Source: CAVZYN01 sp963779515 (GTDB lineage: Bacteria; Pseudomonadota; Alphaproteobacteria; Rhizobiales; Hyphomicrobiaceae). From it: a stretch of DNA of 64,000 bases. The position numbers and the translations under genes were made by a program. The stretch covers positions 806,001 to 870,000 of the forward strand of contig CAVZYN010000001.1 of NCBI GenBank assembly GCA_963779515.1, in the 5' to 3' direction. Position 1 is the stretch's first letter. Every line of letters starts with the position of its first letter. Under the pieces are notes generated by a model that ran no database searches, was not told where the DNA came from, and was given only the letters and a program-made list of their open reading frames with translations. Shown here one piece after another: positions 16,834-24,940 of the stretch.

Positions 16834-16925
16834 GGGGACAGTTACCAATTATCTGCACGAACTGTGACCCGCTCTGTCATTGAATTGGAAACTGTCCCGG
16901 AAATTCGGGGACAGTTTACCCAATT
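16834..16925. repeat. GGGGACAGTT dispersed repeat cluster
   Basis: Contains GGGGACAGTTACC (from about 16834), an inverted AAACTGTCCC (about 16890) and GGGGACAGTTTACCC (about 16909), with AATTG between. Similar pieces lie near 14005-14095 and, diverged, 23745-23790. Such GGGGACAG motifs often flank decayed transposable or REP-type elements; no transposase is left here. Confidence 0.6.
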
Positions 16926-16929
16926 CGTC

Positions 16930-16992
16930 CACGCCCGGCCCTCACCTGTCACGTTCAGCTGCGCTGGCCGCGACATCCTCTCCCGCACGCGG
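16930..16992. repeat. CACGCCCGGCCCTCACCTG repeat, copy 2
   Basis: About 63 bp, nearly identical to 15589-15652, ending CTCTCCCGCACGCGG. It lies between the dead cassette and the alginate-lyase-like gene, about 20 bp from that gene's stop codon. Confidence 0.85.
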
Positions 16993-17011
16993 GACAGGAA
17001 AGAAGTTCGTC

Positions 17012-18025
17012 TCACCGCCCCGCCGCCAACACCCGCTTCAACACCAACACATTGCCGCCGAGCCAGCGGTGGCCGCTGGCGATCGCCGGCACCCCCGCCG
17101 GCACCCGCTCGGCAAACCGCGACTGATAAAGCTGCAACCAGCCCGCGCGCGCATTGACGGGCCGTTCTTGCGCGACACCCATAAGCCGGTCGAACCCCGC
17201 CGGATCTGAAATTCCCGCCATCGTCCGCGCCGTCAGCCGATGCACCGCGCCCTGTTCGAACTGATACCAATCCTCGCCGCGCGCCGCCGCGATCTCCGCC
17301 ATCACGATCAGCGGCGTCAGCGCGAACGCGTGATAGTGCAGCGCCCGCGCCTTGCGCTCCATCTCCTTCGGCAGCGTCCCATCCGCCGCGATATCCTTGG
17401 CCGCGTCCTGCATGATCCCGCGCGCCATCTCCCAATGCGCCGGGCTCTGCGTCACGTGTCCGACCGCGGCCAATCCCAGCCCCAGCCAATACCAATGATT
17501 GTTGCGCTGGCGCTCCGCGTCGTCGAAAAACCCGCGCGCTTGATCGGCGAAGCGCCGCAGCCATGCCGCGATGATGGCGTGCTGCTCCGGCGTGGCGTGG
17601 GCGCGCACTTTCACATAGGTCAACGCAACGCCGGCGAGATCCCACTTGCGTTGATACTCGGCTTGCTTGGTCGACATGGTGCCGAGCCAGGCGCCGGCCT
17701 TGGCCCAGTTTTCGATCCACACGACGACGCACCGCGCAGCCACCGCCTTTTGGTCCGGCTTGGATAGGCCATGCGCCTTATCGGCATCCTGCGACACCTG
17801 CCGCACGAACGCGGTCAACGGCGCGACTGCGGCGTCATGCAGCGCTTTCAACCTTGGATCCTCCACCGAGCCCGCATCATCGCCGTAGAAGCGCGGCACG
17901 TCGATGTCGCGAACCGCGGGCGGCGGCGGCGGGCAGGGCGCGCGCGACACGCCAGACGCAGGGCCGCTGAGTGCCGCCGTCACAGCGACCGCCAATCCCA
18001 CAGTTCTGCCGATGGATTGTCTCAC
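17012..18025 (-). CDS. Alginate lyase family protein (PL5-like), periplasmic
   Basis: 337 aa with a signal peptide (residues 1-25, AVTAALSGPASG). An all-alpha toroid lyase is suggested by the motif ERQRNNHWYWLGLGLAAVGH, which matches the NNHxYW substrate-site motif of AlgL-type lyases, and by LHYHAFALTPLIVMAEIAA. Such enzymes cleave uronate polymers in the periplasm, either as part of exopolysaccharide export or for turnover. The start is GTG 18025; no ATG fits the signal peptide better. No alginate biosynthesis genes are nearby, so it is an orphan here, and the true polymer is unknown. Confidence 0.8.
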   Translation of the reverse strand: MRQSIGRTVGLAVAVTAALSGPASGVSRAPCPPPPPAVRDIDVPRFYGDDAGSVEDPRLKALHDAAVAPLTAFVRQVSQDADKAHGLSKPDQKAVAARCVVVWIENWAKAGAWLGTMSTKQAEYQRKWDLAGVALTYVKVRAHATPEQHAIIAAWLRRFADQARGFFDDAERQRNNHWYWLGLGLAAVGHVTQSPAHWEMARGIMQDAAKDIAADGTLPKEMERKARALHYHAFALTPLIVMAEIAAARGEDWYQFEQGAVHRLTARTMAGISDPAGFDRLMGVAQERPVNARAGWLQLYQSRFAERVPAGVPAIASGHRWLGGNVLVLKRVLAAGR

Positions 18026-18521
18026 GTCGTCTCACTGCGAAGGAATCGGCCCCACATATGCAACGCGTACGCGACGTCCGTTTGTATTTTGCTAAGGATG
18101 CTCCAACCAATAAGTGAATCGCGGTCTGCGATCGGAGCAGATTGGCGCCGCCCCATCAACTCGTCATTCCCGCGACGGCGGGAACCCAAGCAAACCAAGC
18201 ATATGCCGCACATTGCTTGGGTCCCCGCCGTCGCGGGGATGACGGAGGAGAGAGTTGCGCGCAATTACTCCTGTAATCGAATGCGTAGCGTTTGTTGTTC
18301 GGCGGGTCCTAAGAGCCAGTTTGGGCTGATCCCTCGACGCGGCCGTTACAACTTGCCACTGATCCAACCGATCGACGCCGAAATCCGTAAAATTTGAGCT
18401 CAATTCCCATCCAACTTGAGCGCCCGCATGGGCGATGATCCTAACGCCTGACTGTTAGTGTGCCTCCAAACAGCAGCCGGAGAGCTGCGTGGGGCATTGG
18501 CGAAAGCAGGGTGAGGCAGGC
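18026..18521. other. Intergenic stretch with long inverted repeat
   Basis: About 500 bp between the divergent lyase and PilZ genes. The only clear content is the 32-bp-arm inverted repeat (separate entry) and a GAGAGTTGCGCGCAATTA tail that recurs at 23804 and 25700. Promoters of both genes should lie here, but I see no convincing boxes. Confidence 0.6.
18162..18244. repeat. Long inverted repeat with 32-nt arms
   Basis: The left arm 18162-18193 (begins CGTCATTCCCGCGACGG) and right arm 18213-18244 (ends CGCGGGGATGACG) are nearly perfect reverse complements around a 19-nt spacer. Each arm is itself a copy of the CGTCATCCCGGCGACGGCCG repeat family. The transcript would fold into a long hairpin. 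Confidence 0.9.
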
Positions 18522-19088
18522 ATGAGCGGCGCGGATAAAAGGCAATTTGGGCGGCGCGAAAGCAACGTTCGCGGCCACATTCTGGTCGCTGGCTACCAGC
18601 CCGTCCCGTGCACGGTGAAGAACATCTCCGACGGCGGCGCACTGCTCGAATGCAAGGAGCAGATCCCGGCTGCCCGCTCCGTGCGTCTGATCGTCGAGGG
18701 CACCGAATTCAACATTCGCAGTGAAGTCGTGCACCAGGGCCCGCGCGGCATCGGCATCCGCTTCATCAGCACGGTCGAGGGCGCCGCCCTCAACAGCCAT
18801 TTCCAGAGCGGCATCGTCGCGCCCGTGATGCACGCCGATGCGGCGTTGCCCGCGCCTGTGGCCATCGCGGCAAAAATTGAGGATCGCCCGGCGCCGCAAG
18901 GCAACCGCGAGTTCCGCCAGTCTGTCATGGACAAAGTCTTCGACAAGTTCAGCAAGCTGTCGCTCGCCGAGGCGCAGGCCCTGGCGCGGGATCGGGTCAT
19001 GCAGCGCATGCGTGGCGCCGCCTTCGGCTTCGCCTTGGCGGTGTCGATGTCCAACGCGCCAATTCTGACCAAGATCTCCGAGAGCTGA
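18522..19088 (+). CDS. PilZ domain protein (c-di-GMP receptor type)
   Basis: 188 aa from ATG 18522 (an AGGCAGG Shine-Dalgarno lies just upstream; a GTG 33 nt earlier is less likely). Residues about 5-100 form a PilZ domain: KRQFGRRESNVRGHILVAGY supplies the RxxxR-like c-di-GMP contact region and NISDGGALLECKE the D/NxSxxG motif. The C-terminal part (REFRQSVMDKVFDKFSKLSL) is helical and not recognised. Probably a second-messenger-controlled effector of motility or surface polymer. Monocistronic. Confidence 0.85.
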   Translation: MSGADKRQFGRRESNVRGHILVAGYQPVPCTVKNISDGGALLECKEQIPAARSVRLIVEGTEFNIRSEVVHQGPRGIGIRFISTVEGAALNSHFQSGIVAPVMHADAALPAPVAIAAKIEDRPAPQGNREFRQSVMDKVFDKFSKLSLAEAQALARDRVMQRMRGAAFGFALAVSMSNAPILTKISES

Positions 19089-19119
19089 TCCCGGTCATCC
19101 TGCCGTCGCGTGTGGGCCT

Positions 19120-19461
19120 TCAGTGGATTGTCGGCTTGTCGGGATCGCGATCATCACTGCGATGGATGTCGTTGCTCGCCACCACTTTGAGGTGATTGGG
19201 CTTCTTCTTGGCGGGCGTCGCGCGGGCGTGCCCCTGCGCGGGCTGCTGCGCGCCCGATCCGAAGATCTGCGTCGCCAGCACCAGCACGGCGAACAGCACA
19301 CTCCCGGCCAGGTAAAGCCAGTAGCCGGCAGGACTCTCCTCGCGGCCATACGTGATGCCCGCGTGAAAAACGCCCGTGATCAGCGCCTTGTAGGCGAGGA
19401 ACAGCGCGAACGCCGCCAAGCTCACAAAGAAAACCCGATAGAACAACGCCTTGCCAGACAT
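19120..19461 (-). CDS. Hypothetical membrane protein with two transmembrane helices
   Basis: 113 aa from ATG 19461, chosen because GAAGG lies 8 nt upstream; an ATG at 19479 is possible. Two hydrophobic segments (VFFVSLAAFALFLAYKALI and WLYLAGSVLFAVLVLATQIF) are separated by a short loop; the C-terminal tail is basic and polar (ARATPAKKKPNHLKVV). Unknown function. Preceded on the same strand by a periplasmic protein gene from which it is separated by a strong terminator, so it is transcribed on its own. Confidence 0.6.
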   Translation of the reverse strand: MSGKALFYRVFFVSLAAFALFLAYKALITGVFHAGITYGREESPAGYWLYLAGSVLFAVLVLATQIFGSGAQQPAQGHARATPAKKKPNHLKVVASNDIHRSDDRDPDKPTIH

Positions 19462-19519
19462 GGTGTGCACCTTCGACATCGCGCAGTGGTCAGCCGATGC
19501 AATTCAGCACGAACGGCGC

Positions 19520-19550
19520 AAAAGAAAAAGGGCGGTCTGTGCAACCGCCC
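19520..19550 (-). terminator. Rho-independent terminator of the 109-aa periplasmic protein gene
   Basis: On the minus strand GGGCGGT and ACCGCCC (19544-19550 and 19530-19536) pair around a 7-nt loop and are followed by TTTTTCTTTT. Classic stem plus U-tract, located 46 bp after the stop at 19596. Confidence 0.85.
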
Positions 19551-19595
19551 AATTTCGTTGAGGCTCGCATAGGCAGGGTTCTGAAGATCGCCCGC

Positions 19596-19925
19596 TTATT
19601 GCTTCGTCGCGATCGTCTGCTCGATCTGCTGCGCCATCGCATGCGCCTCGCCGTACTGCTTGGCGTCGCAGTGGGTTTCCATCTTCGTCAGCATTTCCTC
19701 GAGCTTGTCGATGTCCTCGTTGGACAGCTTCTTGGCCTCGGCCTTTTCCGCGAGCGAGAACGCCGATTTCAAGCATTGCTCGGCGTTGGCTGGTTGCGCA
19801 TCGGACGGCGCCGCCGCCGGAGCTGGCGACGCGGGGGCCGGATTTGTCTGCGCCAATGCGCCCGAGAGTGCACCTGTAGCGAGTGTTGCGGCAAGCGCGA
19901 CAGTCGCGATCAAATGTTTCAGCAT
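19596..19925 (-). CDS. Small periplasmic protein of unknown function
   Basis: 109 aa with a clear signal peptide (LIATVALAATLATGALSGAL, cleaved before or after AQT), a Pro/Ala-rich linker (residues about 27-45) and a helical domain with two cysteines (EQCLKSAF and METHCDAK), perhaps disulfide-bonded. A GAGG Shine-Dalgarno lies 9 nt before the ATG. No family recognised beyond similar small exported proteins of Rhizobiales. Confidence 0.65.
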   Translation of the reverse strand: MLKHLIATVALAATLATGALSGALAQTNPAPASPAPAAAPSDAQPANAEQCLKSAFSLAEKAEAKKLSNEDIDKLEEMLTKMETHCDAKQYGEAHAMAQQIEQTIATKQ

Positions 19926-20068
19926 GCTCAGATCCTCGTTGTTGTGACGCCGGACAGTCGTGATCCCTCGGCATATGGGTAGCGAATGTGGCGCTTAAAG
20001 GACCCCGGTTGGGCCGTTCGCGGGTTGCAAACAGACCATCGGCGCTTATCTGTAGTGAGGACGTTTGG

Positions 20069-20761
20069 TCACAGACCTGTGTGCGTGTGACCGCGGGCCA
20101 ACAGCTTCGCGAGCTCTGGTCGCAATTCATCGTAGTGGTCGATCACAAGCGTTGGGTCGAATGTGGAAATGTGTGCGTGCGTGTAGCCAAAGCTTACGCC
20201 GACGACGGGAATGCGCGCGGCCTTCGCGGTGGCGACGTCGACATCGCTGTCACCGATCATCAATGCGTATGCCGGATCTCCGCCCGCGGCGCGGATGGTT
20301 TCGATCAGATGCGCGGGATCGGGTTTCATCGCATGAAACGTGTCGCGGCCCGCGATTGCCGCAAAGCGATCCGCGAGATTGAGATCCGCGAGCAGTTGTT
20401 TGGCGTGGCGTTCAAATTTATTTGTGCAGACCGCGAGGCGGCCGCCTTGGCGTTCGATGTCATCCAGGACCTCGATCACGCCAGGAAACGGCCGGCTCTT
20501 TTCCGATACGTTGTGCTCGTAGTACACCAGAAATGCACGCCAAAGCTCGTCGATCCTGTCGCGAGGAAGCGCCACCTTCGCGTGCGCGAGGCCGTTCTCG
20601 ATCATGCGGCGCGAGCCAAAACTGATGGCGGGCCTGAGGACCGCATGGGGAACGCCCGTCACGCCGCCCCGTTCCAGCGCATGATCGGCGGCCGCGAGCA
20701 AATCGGGCGCCGTATCGACCAGTGTTCCATCGAGGTCGAAGACAATGGTCGCGCCGCGCAT
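20069..20761 (-). CDS. gph: Phosphoglycolate phosphatase (HAD superfamily)
   Basis: Hydrolyses 2-phosphoglycolate to glycolate. 230 aa from ATG 20761, which follows GGAAGGGATCGGA; the longer frame to 20842 lacks such a site. HAD motifs: I, VFDLDGTLVDT near the N terminus; II, VCTNK; III, Lys in AMKPDP; IV, MIGDSDVDVATAKAA. The cap domain after motif I fits subclass IA. Divergent from rpiA, whose product lies in related pentose/carbon metabolism. Other HAD phosphatase activity cannot be excluded. Confidence 0.85.
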   Translation of the reverse strand: MRGATIVFDLDGTLVDTAPDLLAAADHALERGGVTGVPHAVLRPAISFGSRRMIENGLAHAKVALPRDRIDELWRAFLVYYEHNVSEKSRPFPGVIEVLDDIERQGGRLAVCTNKFERHAKQLLADLNLADRFAAIAGRDTFHAMKPDPAHLIETIRAAGGDPAYALMIGDSDVDVATAKAARIPVVGVSFGYTHAHISTFDPTLVIDHYDELRPELAKLLARGHTHTGL

Positions 20762-20903
20762 TCCGATCCCTTCCAATTCTCTCGCCAAATCATAGCCCCG
20801 GGCCGGCAGTGCTGTCATTCCGCTTGGCGCTGCGGCGAACATCTTGCTTGCCGCAGGTGCGCGGCCTAGACAGTTCGCCTGGAAATGTCGGGCGAGGGCA
20901 CTA

Positions 20904-21611
20904 ATGAACGCGGACGCACAGAAGCTGGCTGCCGCCGAGCGCGCGCTGTCCTACGTCGAATCCGGCATGAGACTGGGGCTCGGGACCGGATCCACGGCCG
21001 CGAAGTTCGTCGAGCTCCTGGGTGCCAAAGTAAAGAGTGGCCTCGCCATCGTCGCTGTGCCGACATCGGAGGCGACCCGTCAACAGGCGGAACGCCTCGG
21101 GATTCCGTTGACGACGCTCGATGAAACCCCGTTCCTCGATCTCACCATCGACGGCGCTGACGAACTCGACGAGCACCTGCGCCTCATCAAGGGCGGTGGC
21201 GGCGCTCTGTTGCGCGAGAAGATCGTCGCGACCGCGTCCGAGCGGACCATCATCATCGCCGACGCATCGAAGAAGGTGGCGACACTCGGAAAATTTCCAT
21301 TGCCCGTGGAGGTCGTGAAATTCGGCCTCCAGGCGACGATCAACATGATCGAGGGACTTGCACATGAGGCCGGCTTGGACGGCGATCTTCGGGTGCGGCA
21401 GGCGGCTGGCGGCCAATCGTTCGTTACCGACAGCGGCAACTACATTCTCGATTGCGCCTTCAACGCGATCCCCGATCCCGAGGCCCTCGAAGACATTCTG
21501 CGTTCGGTGCCGGGCGTCGTCGAGAGCGGATTGTTCATCGGTATCGCCGATGTCGCGATCATTGGCGGACCCGCTGGTCTCGAGGTGATCGAAGCCAGTT
21601 TCGAAGATTGA
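20904..21611 (+). CDS. rpiA: Ribose-5-phosphate isomerase A
   Basis: Interconverts ribose 5-phosphate and ribulose 5-phosphate in the cytoplasm. 235 aa from ATG 20904 with GAGGG upstream. Signature stretches: GLGTGSTAAKFVELLG (phosphate loop), TIDGADELDEHLRLIKGGGG (catalytic Asp and loop), EKIVATASERTIIIADASKK, and GLFIGIADVAIIGG at the C terminus. Followed after 22 bp by the DUF2059 gene and then gor, likely one operon. Confidence 0.96.
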   Translation: MNADAQKLAAAERALSYVESGMRLGLGTGSTAAKFVELLGAKVKSGLAIVAVPTSEATRQQAERLGIPLTTLDETPFLDLTIDGADELDEHLRLIKGGGGALLREKIVATASERTIIIADASKKVATLGKFPLPVEVVKFGLQATINMIEGLAHEAGLDGDLRVRQAAGGQSFVTDSGNYILDCAFNAIPDPEALEDILRSVPGVVESGLFIGIADVAIIGGPAGLEVIEASFED

Positions 21612-21633
21612 GCGCTTACAGTAGGAGAAATTC

Positions 21634-22134
21634 ATGAGATCAGTTCGTTGCGCGATCATGGCCCTCGCACTTGGCTTGGCAAGCGTTGGCCCCGTGTCCG
21701 CTCAGAAGGCGCCAGCGGATCCGGCACGGCTGGCGGCAGCCAAGGACGTCATGGAGGCGAGCGGCACCGCAAAACAGTTCGACGCCGTGATGCCGATGAT
21801 GTTCGGCCAGCTCAGTGGTGCCTTCTCCAAGGTCGCCCCCGACAAAGGTTCCGTCATCAAAGAGGTCATGGACAAGCTGTTGCCGAGGTTCAGCGCCCGC
21901 AAGCAGGAACTGATCGACCAAATCGCGGTTCTTTACGCCGAGAAGTTTACGATCGAAGAGCTGAAAGCGATCGTCACCTTCTACAAGTCGCCGGTCGGCG
22001 CCAAGATGGTGCAGACGCAGCCCGAGCTGATGGGGCAATCGATGCAGCTTGGCCAGCGCTGGGGCCAGCAGATCGGCAAGGAGCTCGAGGAAGAGGCGCG
22101 CAAGGAGCTCAAGAGTCGCGGCATCAACATCTGA
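21634..22134 (+). CDS. Exported DUF2059-family protein
   Basis: 166 aa, signal peptide residues 1-22 (GLASVGPVSAQ). The mature part matches DUF2059: helical, with MDKLLPRFSARKQELIDQIA and YAEKFTIEELKAIVTFYKSP followed by VGAKMVQTQPEL, the family core. AGGAG Shine-Dalgarno 6 nt before the ATG. In Rhizobiales this gene commonly sits between rpiA and gor, as here. Biochemical role unknown. Confidence 0.88.
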   Translation: MRSVRCAIMALALGLASVGPVSAQKAPADPARLAAAKDVMEASGTAKQFDAVMPMMFGQLSGAFSKVAPDKGSVIKEVMDKLLPRFSARKQELIDQIAVLYAEKFTIEELKAIVTFYKSPVGAKMVQTQPELMGQSMQLGQRWGQQIGKELEEEARKELKSRGINI

Positions 22135-22162
22135 GCGTGGCAAGCAAGAAAGGCCGGAGCTC

Positions 22163-23533
22163 ATGATCATCGACTACGATCTCTTTGTCATTGGCGGCGG
22201 CTCGGGCGGCGTGCGCGCGGCCCGCATTGCCGCGGGACATGGCGCCAAGGTCGGGATCGCCGAGGAGTATCGCTATGGCGGCACCTGCGTCATTCGCGGC
22301 TGCGTGCCGAAAAAGCTGCTCGTCTACGCCAGCCGCTTCCACGGCGAATTCGAGGACGCGGCCGGTTTCGGCTGGACCGTGCCCGAGCCGTCCTTCGACT
22401 GGTCAAAACTGATCGCCAACAAGGACAAGGAAATCGCGCGCCTCGAAAACATCTACCGCACCAACCTCGATCGCGCCGGCGTCAAAACGTTTGCTACGCG
22501 CGCGGTGCTCGAAGGTCCCTACACGATCAGGCTGATCGGGGAAAACAAGACCATCACGGCGAAGACAATTCTGATCGCGACCGGCGGGGCGCCGAACATC
22601 GACCCGAAATTGCCGGGCCGGGAGCACGCAATCACCTCGAACGAGGCGTTCCATCTGGCATCAGTGCCAAAGCGGATCATCATCGCGGGCGGCGGCTATA
22701 TCGCCGTAGAGTTCGCCGGCATCTTCGCCGGTCTCGGCGCCGATACGACGCTGGTCTATCGTGGCGAAAAAATTCTGCGCGGGTTCGATGAGGATCTGCG
22801 CGACGATCTGACGGCGGCGATGGCCAAGCGCGGCGTCAAGATCCGCACTGGCATCACGTTCCGGTCGATCGAAAAAACGTCCGCGGGTCTCACTTGCACC
22901 ATGTCGGACGGCACCCGCCTCGCGGCCGATCAGATCATGTTCGCCATCGGCCGTTCCCCCAATACAAAGGATCTCGGCCTCGACGCCGCCGGCGTCGCCT
23001 TGTCCGAGAACGGCGCCATCAAGGTCGACGCGCAATCGCGCACCTCGGTTCCCCACATCTACGCCGTCGGCGACGTGACAGATCGTGTCAATCTCACTCC
23101 GGTCGCGATCCGCGAGGGCCACGCCTTCGCCGACAGCGTGTTCGGCAACAAGCCGTGGTCGACGCACTACGACATGATCCCGACCGCCGTCTTCTCCGAA
23201 CCCGAAATCGGCACCGTCGGCATGCCAGAAGCCGAAGCGCGCGCGAAATTCGGCGCGGTCGACATCTACAAGGCCCGCTTCCGGCCGATGAAATACACGC
23301 TCTCCGGACGCGACGAACGCATGCTGATGAAACTCGTTGTCGATCAGGCGAGCCAGCGGGTCGTCGGCTGTCATGTGCTGGGGCCCGATGCGGGTGAGAT
23401 GGTCCAAATGGCGGCGATCGCCATGAAGATGGGCGCCACCAAGGCCGACTTCGACGCGACCGTCGCGTTGCATCCCAGCGCCGCCGAAGAATTCGTCACC
23501 ATGCGCGAGAAATGGACCCCACCGAAGGCGTAA
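22163..23533 (+). CDS. gor: Glutathione-disulfide reductase
   Basis: NADPH-dependent reduction of oxidised glutathione. 456 aa from ATG 22163 (GGAG upstream). FAD site FVIGGGSGGVRAARIAAGHG; redox-active disulfide GGTCVIRGCVPKKLLVYAS; NADPH-binding GGGYIAVEFAGIFAGLG; second FAD contact YAVGDVTDRVNLTPVAI; C-terminal catalytic His in ALHPSAAEEFVTM. Length and motif order are those of plant/alphaproteobacterial glutathione reductase rather than lipoamide or mercuric reductases. Last gene of the rpiA operon. Confidence 0.94.
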   Translation: MIIDYDLFVIGGGSGGVRAARIAAGHGAKVGIAEEYRYGGTCVIRGCVPKKLLVYASRFHGEFEDAAGFGWTVPEPSFDWSKLIANKDKEIARLENIYRTNLDRAGVKTFATRAVLEGPYTIRLIGENKTITAKTILIATGGAPNIDPKLPGREHAITSNEAFHLASVPKRIIIAGGGYIAVEFAGIFAGLGADTTLVYRGEKILRGFDEDLRDDLTAAMAKRGVKIRTGITFRSIEKTSAGLTCTMSDGTRLAADQIMFAIGRSPNTKDLGLDAAGVALSENGAIKVDAQSRTSVPHIYAVGDVTDRVNLTPVAIREGHAFADSVFGNKPWSTHYDMIPTAVFSEPEIGTVGMPEAEARAKFGAVDIYKARFRPMKYTLSGRDERMLMKLVVDQASQRVVGCHVLGPDAGEMVQMAAIAMKMGATKADFDATVALHPSAAEEFVTMREKWTPPKA

Positions 23534-23535
23534 GA

Positions 23536-23588
23536 TTTCATCCTTCTCCCGTGGGGAGAAGGTGGCCGAAGGCCGGATGAGGGGGCGT
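23536..23588. repeat. CTTCTCCC/GGGAGAAG intergenic repeat, short form
   Basis: Begins TTTCATCCTTCTCCCGTGGG and ends GGCCGGATGAGGGGGCG, with hairpin CTTCTCCC-gtg-GGGAGAAG. It starts 3 nt after the gor stop and may serve as its terminator. Second copy at 15471-15551. Confidence 0.85.
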
Positions 23589-23826
23589 CGTCGTACTGGC
23601 GGCTGGAGACGTGAACCGGATCCAGGTTCCCGCCGCACGACCGAGAGCAACAACAGTCCCGTATCTCCCCGAAACTAAAAACTCAGTCGTCCCGGCGACG
23701 GCCGCGACCCAAGCAACGGACAACGCCAGAGGACGGGCAGCGAAAATTGTCCCCGTTTCCCAAATGAAAACTGCCCCCGCTTCCCCCATCCTGTTTCAGC
23801 AGTAATTGCGCGCACCTCTCTCCTCC

Positions 23827-23857
23827 CGTCATCCCGGCGACGGCCGGGACCCAAGCA
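23827..23857. repeat. CCCGGCGACGGCCGGG palindromic repeat
   Basis: Identical in its core to 14203-14233. Preceded by AATTGCGCGCACCTCTCTCC (23804 onward), a lead-in also found at 25700 and, inverted, at 18244-18275, so the mobile or conserved unit is at least 55 bp. A diverged copy is at 23688-23715. Confidence 0.85.
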
Positions 23858-24038
23858 AAAGCGGGAATCGGGAATGACGAGGTGTTGGCCCAGCACCCTC
23901 GACCCCACGCGTCGCTGCGGCCACAGCTGCGGACGTTTGATCAGTTATCCACAGGCTCCCCGTCACGCAAACCGTCGAATCGGATACGCGCTGTCTCTAG
24001 GTGCACGGAGTTTCGTGCCACTTTGCTGGAGACACGCG

Positions 24039-24821
24039 ATGGTCCTGACGAACTTCCACCGCACCGCGTCCGTCCTTGCGTTTCTCGTATCCGCATTTGC
24101 CGTGCCCCCCGCGTCCGCGCAAAATTATGACGGTCCCGGCATCCTGAAGTTTGGCGTCTTCGGCCAAGCAGGCTCTGGGAACTATGGCGTGTCCGCCAAC
24201 GTGCCAGCGATCATCGGCCCGCCGGCATCTGCAGCCGTGAATGAATCGGGCTCGGCCAACCGCCACGGCATCGGCGGCGGTTTGACCTTCGGCTACGATT
24301 ATTCGCCGCTGCGCACATGGCTGGTCGGGATCGAAGCCGACGCCGCTGTCGGCGATTGGGGCAGCAAGCGCATCGGCACCACCGAGGCCGATATCGATCA
24401 CCTCGTGAATTTCCGCGTCCGTGGCGGTCAATACATGTCGAAAGACACGTTGCTCTATGGCGTGACGGGCCTCGCGGTCGCCGGTGTCGAGTGGCGCAAT
24501 ATCAGCACCGGCACGGCGATCAAACGCCCCGAGACGCTGATCGGCTGGAACATCGGCGTCGGCGTCGAGTGGCCCTGGCACCACTGGCTGATGTTCGCCG
24601 AGTACTCCGCATCGATCTTCGGGGACGCGACCGTCGTTGCCTCGACGGGTGCTGGCGGCGCGGGCGGCCTGCCCGTCAACGGGTCGATCGACCTCACCAC
24701 CCACATGATCCGCGTCGGCATCAAGCTCCATACGGGCACGCACCATTACATCGACTCGCATGTCGAGCATGTCCACGGCGGCACCCATGGCCGCTCCTCC
24801 GGCGGCAGCCCGAAGAAGTAA
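24039..24821 (+). CDS. Outer-membrane beta-barrel protein (Omp25/31-like)
   Basis: 260 aa from ATG 24039; the longer frame has no sensible start. Signal peptide residues 1-28 (AVPPASAQ). The mature part has alternating beta-strand patterns, a Gly-rich GIGGGLTFGYDYSPLRTWLV and GIEADAAVGDWG, and the barrel-like VGVEWPWHHWLMFAEYSAS, as in the 8-stranded outer-membrane proteins of Rhizobiales. The tail is His-rich (HHYIDSHVEHVHGGTHGR), unusual because such barrels normally end in an aromatic residue. It may bind metal there (inference). Confidence 0.75.
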   Translation: MVLTNFHRTASVLAFLVSAFAVPPASAQNYDGPGILKFGVFGQAGSGNYGVSANVPAIIGPPASAAVNESGSANRHGIGGGLTFGYDYSPLRTWLVGIEADAAVGDWGSKRIGTTEADIDHLVNFRVRGGQYMSKDTLLYGVTGLAVAGVEWRNISTGTAIKRPETLIGWNIGVGVEWPWHHWLMFAEYSASIFGDATVVASTGAGGAGGLPVNGSIDLTTHMIRVGIKLHTGTHHYIDSHVEHVHGGTHGRSSGGSPKK

Positions 24822-24843
24822 CTGGCTCACATCGGAATGTACC

Positions 24844-24880
24844 AACGGCCGGAGCCCATCTCCGGCCGTTTGTTATTTTC
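24844..24880 (+). terminator. Rho-independent terminator of the outer-membrane protein gene
   Basis: Perfect 11-bp stem AACGGCCGGAG / CTCCGGCCGTT (24844-24854 and 24860-24870) with a 5-nt loop, then TGTTATTTTC. It lies 22 bp after the stop codon. Confidence 0.9.
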
Positions 24881-24940
24881 GGACGTGCCGCTTGCCCTTT
24901 CCGCACGTGCCCGCCTATAGGTCCCGGAAAGAGGAACCGC

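Larger units (their letters stand above)
23534..24038. other. Intergenic stretch packed with repeats
   Basis: About 500 bp with no gene that I accept. It contains a CTTCTCCC hairpin repeat (23536-23588), two copies of the CGTCATCCCGGCGACGG family (23688-23715 and 23827-23857), GTCCCCGTTTCCC/CTGCCCCCG pieces related to the GGGGACAGTT repeats (23745-23790), and TTATCCACAG (23944), a chance DnaA-box-like string. The outer-membrane gene promoter should be in the last 100 bp. Confidence 0.6.

Noticed and set aside
23944..23953. TTATCCACAG as a DnaA box or replication origin
   Set aside because: Only one box, no cluster, no AT-rich unwinding region and no origin-type neighbours.
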